Origin: Alphaproteobacteria bacterium
GTDB taxonomy: Bacteria; Pseudomonadota; Alphaproteobacteria; UBA9219
DNA length: 61,373 nucleotides
Reading direction: 5' to 3'
NCBI GenBank assembly: GCA_013286365.1
Contig: JABDFY010000009.1
Coordinates: 1 to 61,373 of the forward strand
Below are positions 58,987-61,373 of this stretch, one piece after another. The notes below the pieces were generated by a model. That model saw only the letters and a list, made by a program, of their open reading frames with translations. It searched no databases and was not told the DNA's origin. Position 1 is the first letter of the stretch. Every line of letters begins with the position of its first letter. A program made the translations under genes and the position numbers.

Positions 58987-61373
58987 ATGTCCGTCGAACA
59001 GGAAAGTGAACCGATGTCGCGCAAGGCTCGCGCCCGTGTCTCCCATCAAGCCGAACTTTTCGGCGGCCCTCAGCTCATCCTCGCAAAACTAATTGTCCGA
59101 CTTGAAAAGACCGTTCAGGCTTTTGCCCTCCCGTTGATGTTAGCCGGATTTTTTGTGGCCCTGGCCTGGCTTGGTGCATTCACATCACTTTACCCATGGG
59201 CGCACCTCGCCGCACTGATTGTATTCGTTGTGTTCTTTTTCGATGCCCTGGGTAAAGCGCGCGTAGTCTACCGTGCGGCGACGCCAGGTGAAGCCAAACG
59301 GCGCCTGGAAACGGCCAGTGGTTTAAGACATCGCCCGCTTGATGTGCTTGAGGATCGTCCCATAGGCAGTGACGATGAACAATTGCAATTATGGCGCACC
59401 CATACCGAACGTGCAAAAGAGCAGTTGCAGAAACGTAGATGGCCTGGTTGGGCGCTTAGCTTTACAGATCGAGATCCATACGCCATTCGCTATGCACTCA
59501 TACTGTTGTTGTGTCTTGGAGGTTTTTGCAGTTGGGGCGTTTGGGGCGGGCGTTTAATTGCGGCGATTAATCCTGCTCTTGGTAAACAATTGTCAGTTTT
59601 CAGCCCAACTTTGGATGCATGGATAACGCCACCCGAATATACAGGGCTACCACCCATCATGATAGCAACTCCGGCTGGTGCTCGCCACGATGGCGACGTT
59701 GTCGATGTGCCGGCAGGCAGCTTCATCACGGCACACTTGGCCGGACACGACGGCGATACGCCAGAACTTACTGTGAATAATGAGAAAATGTTATTTAAGG
59801 CTAGCGATAAAGACGATTTTGAAATCAGTAGTGTGATAACATCTGGCGAAACGATTGCTATTCACCGTGGTTGGCAAAATTTGGGCAGTTGGCACGTGCG
59901 CGTAGTGCCAGACCAGCCACCACAGATCGCTTTTACAGAACCGCCCTCGGCAACTGAACGCAAAACCACGCGAATAGTCTATACCGCAAGCGATGATTAT
60001 GGCGTTACAACCGTCAGCGTTAAAATAACGCCGAAACAATCGTTGCCCGGTGCGGACAATAATCCAGTTACGATCGTACTCGCAACGCCCAACAGCAAAG
60101 ACATAAAGCGCGAAAGTTTTCTGGATCTAACGCCACACCCATGGGCAGGGCTACCGGTTGCAATACAGCTGTTCGCCACCGATGCAGTTGGACATGTAGC
60201 TGAGAGCGCTAGTGCGGATTTTATATTGCCGGAACGTACCTTTATGAACCCCATTGCGCGTGCTTTAATCGATGAACGCCGAAAGCTTCTGCAAAATCCA
60301 AGCGACGACAATCTGCACAACGAAATTGCCAATACCATGGCTAGCATCGCGCGACAACCAAGCGACTACCGGGGTGATCCGGCTGTGTTGTTGGCTTTGC
60401 GCTCAGGCGCCGTGCGTCTTGTGCTCAACCGCACACCAGAAATTGCAGAACCAGTCAGTAATATTTTATGGCAGTCAGCGGTCAGGATTGAAGATGGTAC
60501 TGTAGGTGTCGCACAGGATAACTTGCGGCAAGCACAGAAGGATTTGGCAGATGCGTTAGATCGCAACGCAAGCCAAGAGGAGATTGAGCGACTTATTGAT
60601 CGGCTACACCAAGCCCTTGCCCAATATCTGCAACAACTGGCAACACAATTGGCCCAACAACCAGCCCAATCCAGTGAATTGCAACAGGTGTTAGGTAAAC
60701 AGATGAATATGATTACGCCGCAAGATCTGGGCCGTATGCTGGAGCAGCTCCGCACACTCTCCGCCACCGGATCACGCGATGAAGCTCGCCAAGAATTATC
60801 GAAATTACAACAACTTCTTGAAAATATGAGCTCGGCACCACCGCAATTGTCGGCGGAACAAAAAATGGATTTGCAGAAGTTGGAGACATTACGCGATATC
60901 ACACAAAAACAGCAGGAACTATTAGATCAAACCTTTCGAAACGCTCAAAACGATAATGACGTTCAGGAGAATCATAAAATTTTGGGACAACAAGCAGCTC
61001 TACTTCAGCAGTTGCAAGAGCTCATGGGAAAAGGGCAATCCGTAAAGCCGGCAGAGAACTTACAGCAAGGTGCGCAATCAATGCAGGCCGCCGAGGAAGC
61101 CCTAGGACAAAACACGGCTCGCCGCGCGGCTCAACATCAGAATGAAGCTTTGCAAGCCCTACAGAAGGGCATGCAGGAAATGGCCGATAGTTTGCAGGCC
61201 GAAATGATGATGCTTCCTGGAGCCGGCGCGATGGGGATGAAGTATGACCCCTTGGGACGTACAACAGGCCTTGCGCCCGACGATGAGGGTGTGAAGGTTC
61301 CCGATCAAATGGAAGTTCAACGCGTCCGCGAAATTCTCAATGAATTACAGCGCCGTGCCGGCGATGGTGCGCG
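58987..61373 (+). CDS. DUF4175 (TIGR02302-type) membrane protein, partial
   Basis: The first 795 codons of a gene that runs off the window. Two membrane helices at about residues 45-90 (FALPLMLAGFFVALAWLGAF and LAALIVFVVFFFDAL) and one near 160-180 are followed by a periplasmic region with beta domains and a long Gln-rich coiled coil (about 500-790). This is the DUF4175/TIGR02302 architecture of alphaproteobacteria, often beside lysA and lptM. Function is unknown; an envelope role is assumed. The start ATG is the first in frame; a second lies 9 codons later. Confidence 0.85.
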   Translation, partial: MSVEQESEPMSRKARARVSHQAELFGGPQLILAKLIVRLEKTVQAFALPLMLAGFFVALAWLGAFTSLYPWAHLAALIVFVVFFFDALGKARVVYRAATPGEAKRRLETASGLRHRPLDVLEDRPIGSDDEQLQLWRTHTERAKEQLQKRRWPGWALSFTDRDPYAIRYALILLLCLGGFCSWGVWGGRLIAAINPALGKQLSVFSPTLDAWITPPEYTGLPPIMIATPAGARHDGDVVDVPAGSFITAHLAGHDGDTPELTVNNEKMLFKASDKDDFEISSVITSGETIAIHRGWQNLGSWHVRVVPDQPPQIAFTEPPSATERKTTRIVYTASDDYGVTTVSVKITPKQSLPGADNNPVTIVLATPNSKDIKRESFLDLTPHPWAGLPVAIQLFATDAVGHVAESASADFILPERTFMNPIARALIDERRKLLQNPSDDNLHNEIANTMASIARQPSDYRGDPAVLLALRSGAVRLVLNRTPEIAEPVSNILWQSAVRIEDGTVGVAQDNLRQAQKDLADALDRNASQEEIERLIDRLHQALAQYLQQLATQLAQQPAQSSELQQVLGKQMNMITPQDLGRMLEQLRTLSATGSRDEARQELSKLQQLLENMSSAPPQLSAEQKMDLQKLETLRDITQKQQELLDQTFRNAQNDNDVQENHKILGQQAALLQQLQELMGKGQSVKPAENLQQGAQSMQAAEEALGQNTARRAAQHQNEALQALQKGMQEMADSLQAEMMMLPGAGAMGMKYDPLGRTTGLAPDDEGVKVPDQMEVQRVREILNELQRRAGDGA

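Overview
The window looks like the chromosome of a flagellated alphaproteobacterium. FliX, FlbT, FlaF, MotE and a FliM-linked DUF6468-type protein are alphaproteobacterial flagellar genes. The flagellar promoters are sigma-54 type with FlbD/ftr-like upstream sites, and there is a textbook CtrA box. The gene sets SUF (Rrf2-SufBCDS-SufU-SufT-SufA), xseB-ispA-tlyA and TlpA/LptM/DUF4175 fit the same class, and the flagellar order resembles Rhodospirillales-like lineages more than Rhizobiales or Rhodobacterales. Base composition is moderate, not GC-rich. I saw no insertion sequence, prophage, CRISPR array, rRNA or tRNA.

Layout. 1-2.6 kb: end of a Flp/Tad pilus locus (cpaA, two 56-residue Flp pilins) around a PAP2-type membrane phosphatase. 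2.7-7.7 kb: minus-strand genes for a YejA-like solute-binding protein, TlyA, IspA, XseB and a histone-deacetylase-family hydrolase. 7.8-14.5 kb: a complete SUF iron-sulfur operon led by an Rrf2 regulator behind a palindromic operator, with an unexplained small membrane protein between sufB and sufC. 14.6-20.2 kb: PAS/HD-GYP protein, aminopeptidase N, PagL-type lipid A deacylase and an EamA transporter. 20.2-32.2 kb: flgE-flgK-flgL, then a methyltransferase-like protein that has lost its SAM loop and a TPR-glycosyltransferase; facing them are flaF, flbT, flagellin and two more glycosyltransferases. 32.3-39.7 kb: a secreted protein of unknown function, a double cold-shock protein, a large alpha-2-macroglobulin without a visible thioester, and a fumarylacetoacetate-hydrolase-family enzyme. 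39.7-46.2 kb: minus-strand fliL-fliM-DUF6468-motE plus a giant TPR protein. 46.5-56.6 kb: flgF-G-A-H, dksA, fliX, and flgI-flgJ-flgN-fliK-flgD. 56.6-61.4 kb: TlpA-like thioredoxin, LptM-like lipoprotein, PLP decarboxylase and the start of a DUF4175 protein.

How it works together. Five sigma-54 promoters (GG-N10-GC) stand in front of flgE, flagellin, fliL, flgF and flgI. Each has a motif close to GGCAAWWWCTGCC 50-180 bp upstream, with three copies in front of flagellin. With fliX in the window, this points to FlbD/FliX control of hook, P-ring, switch and filament genes. The flagellin leader holds a hairpin over its ribosome binding site, next to flbT, whose product is a known post-transcriptional flagellin regulator.

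Most interesting candidate system: the cluster at 24.1-31.5 kb. A degenerate methyltransferase, a FlmG-like TPR-glycosyltransferase and two further glycosyltransferases (one behind a CtrA box) surround the flagellin gene and may form a cell-cycle-timed flagellin glycosylation pathway.
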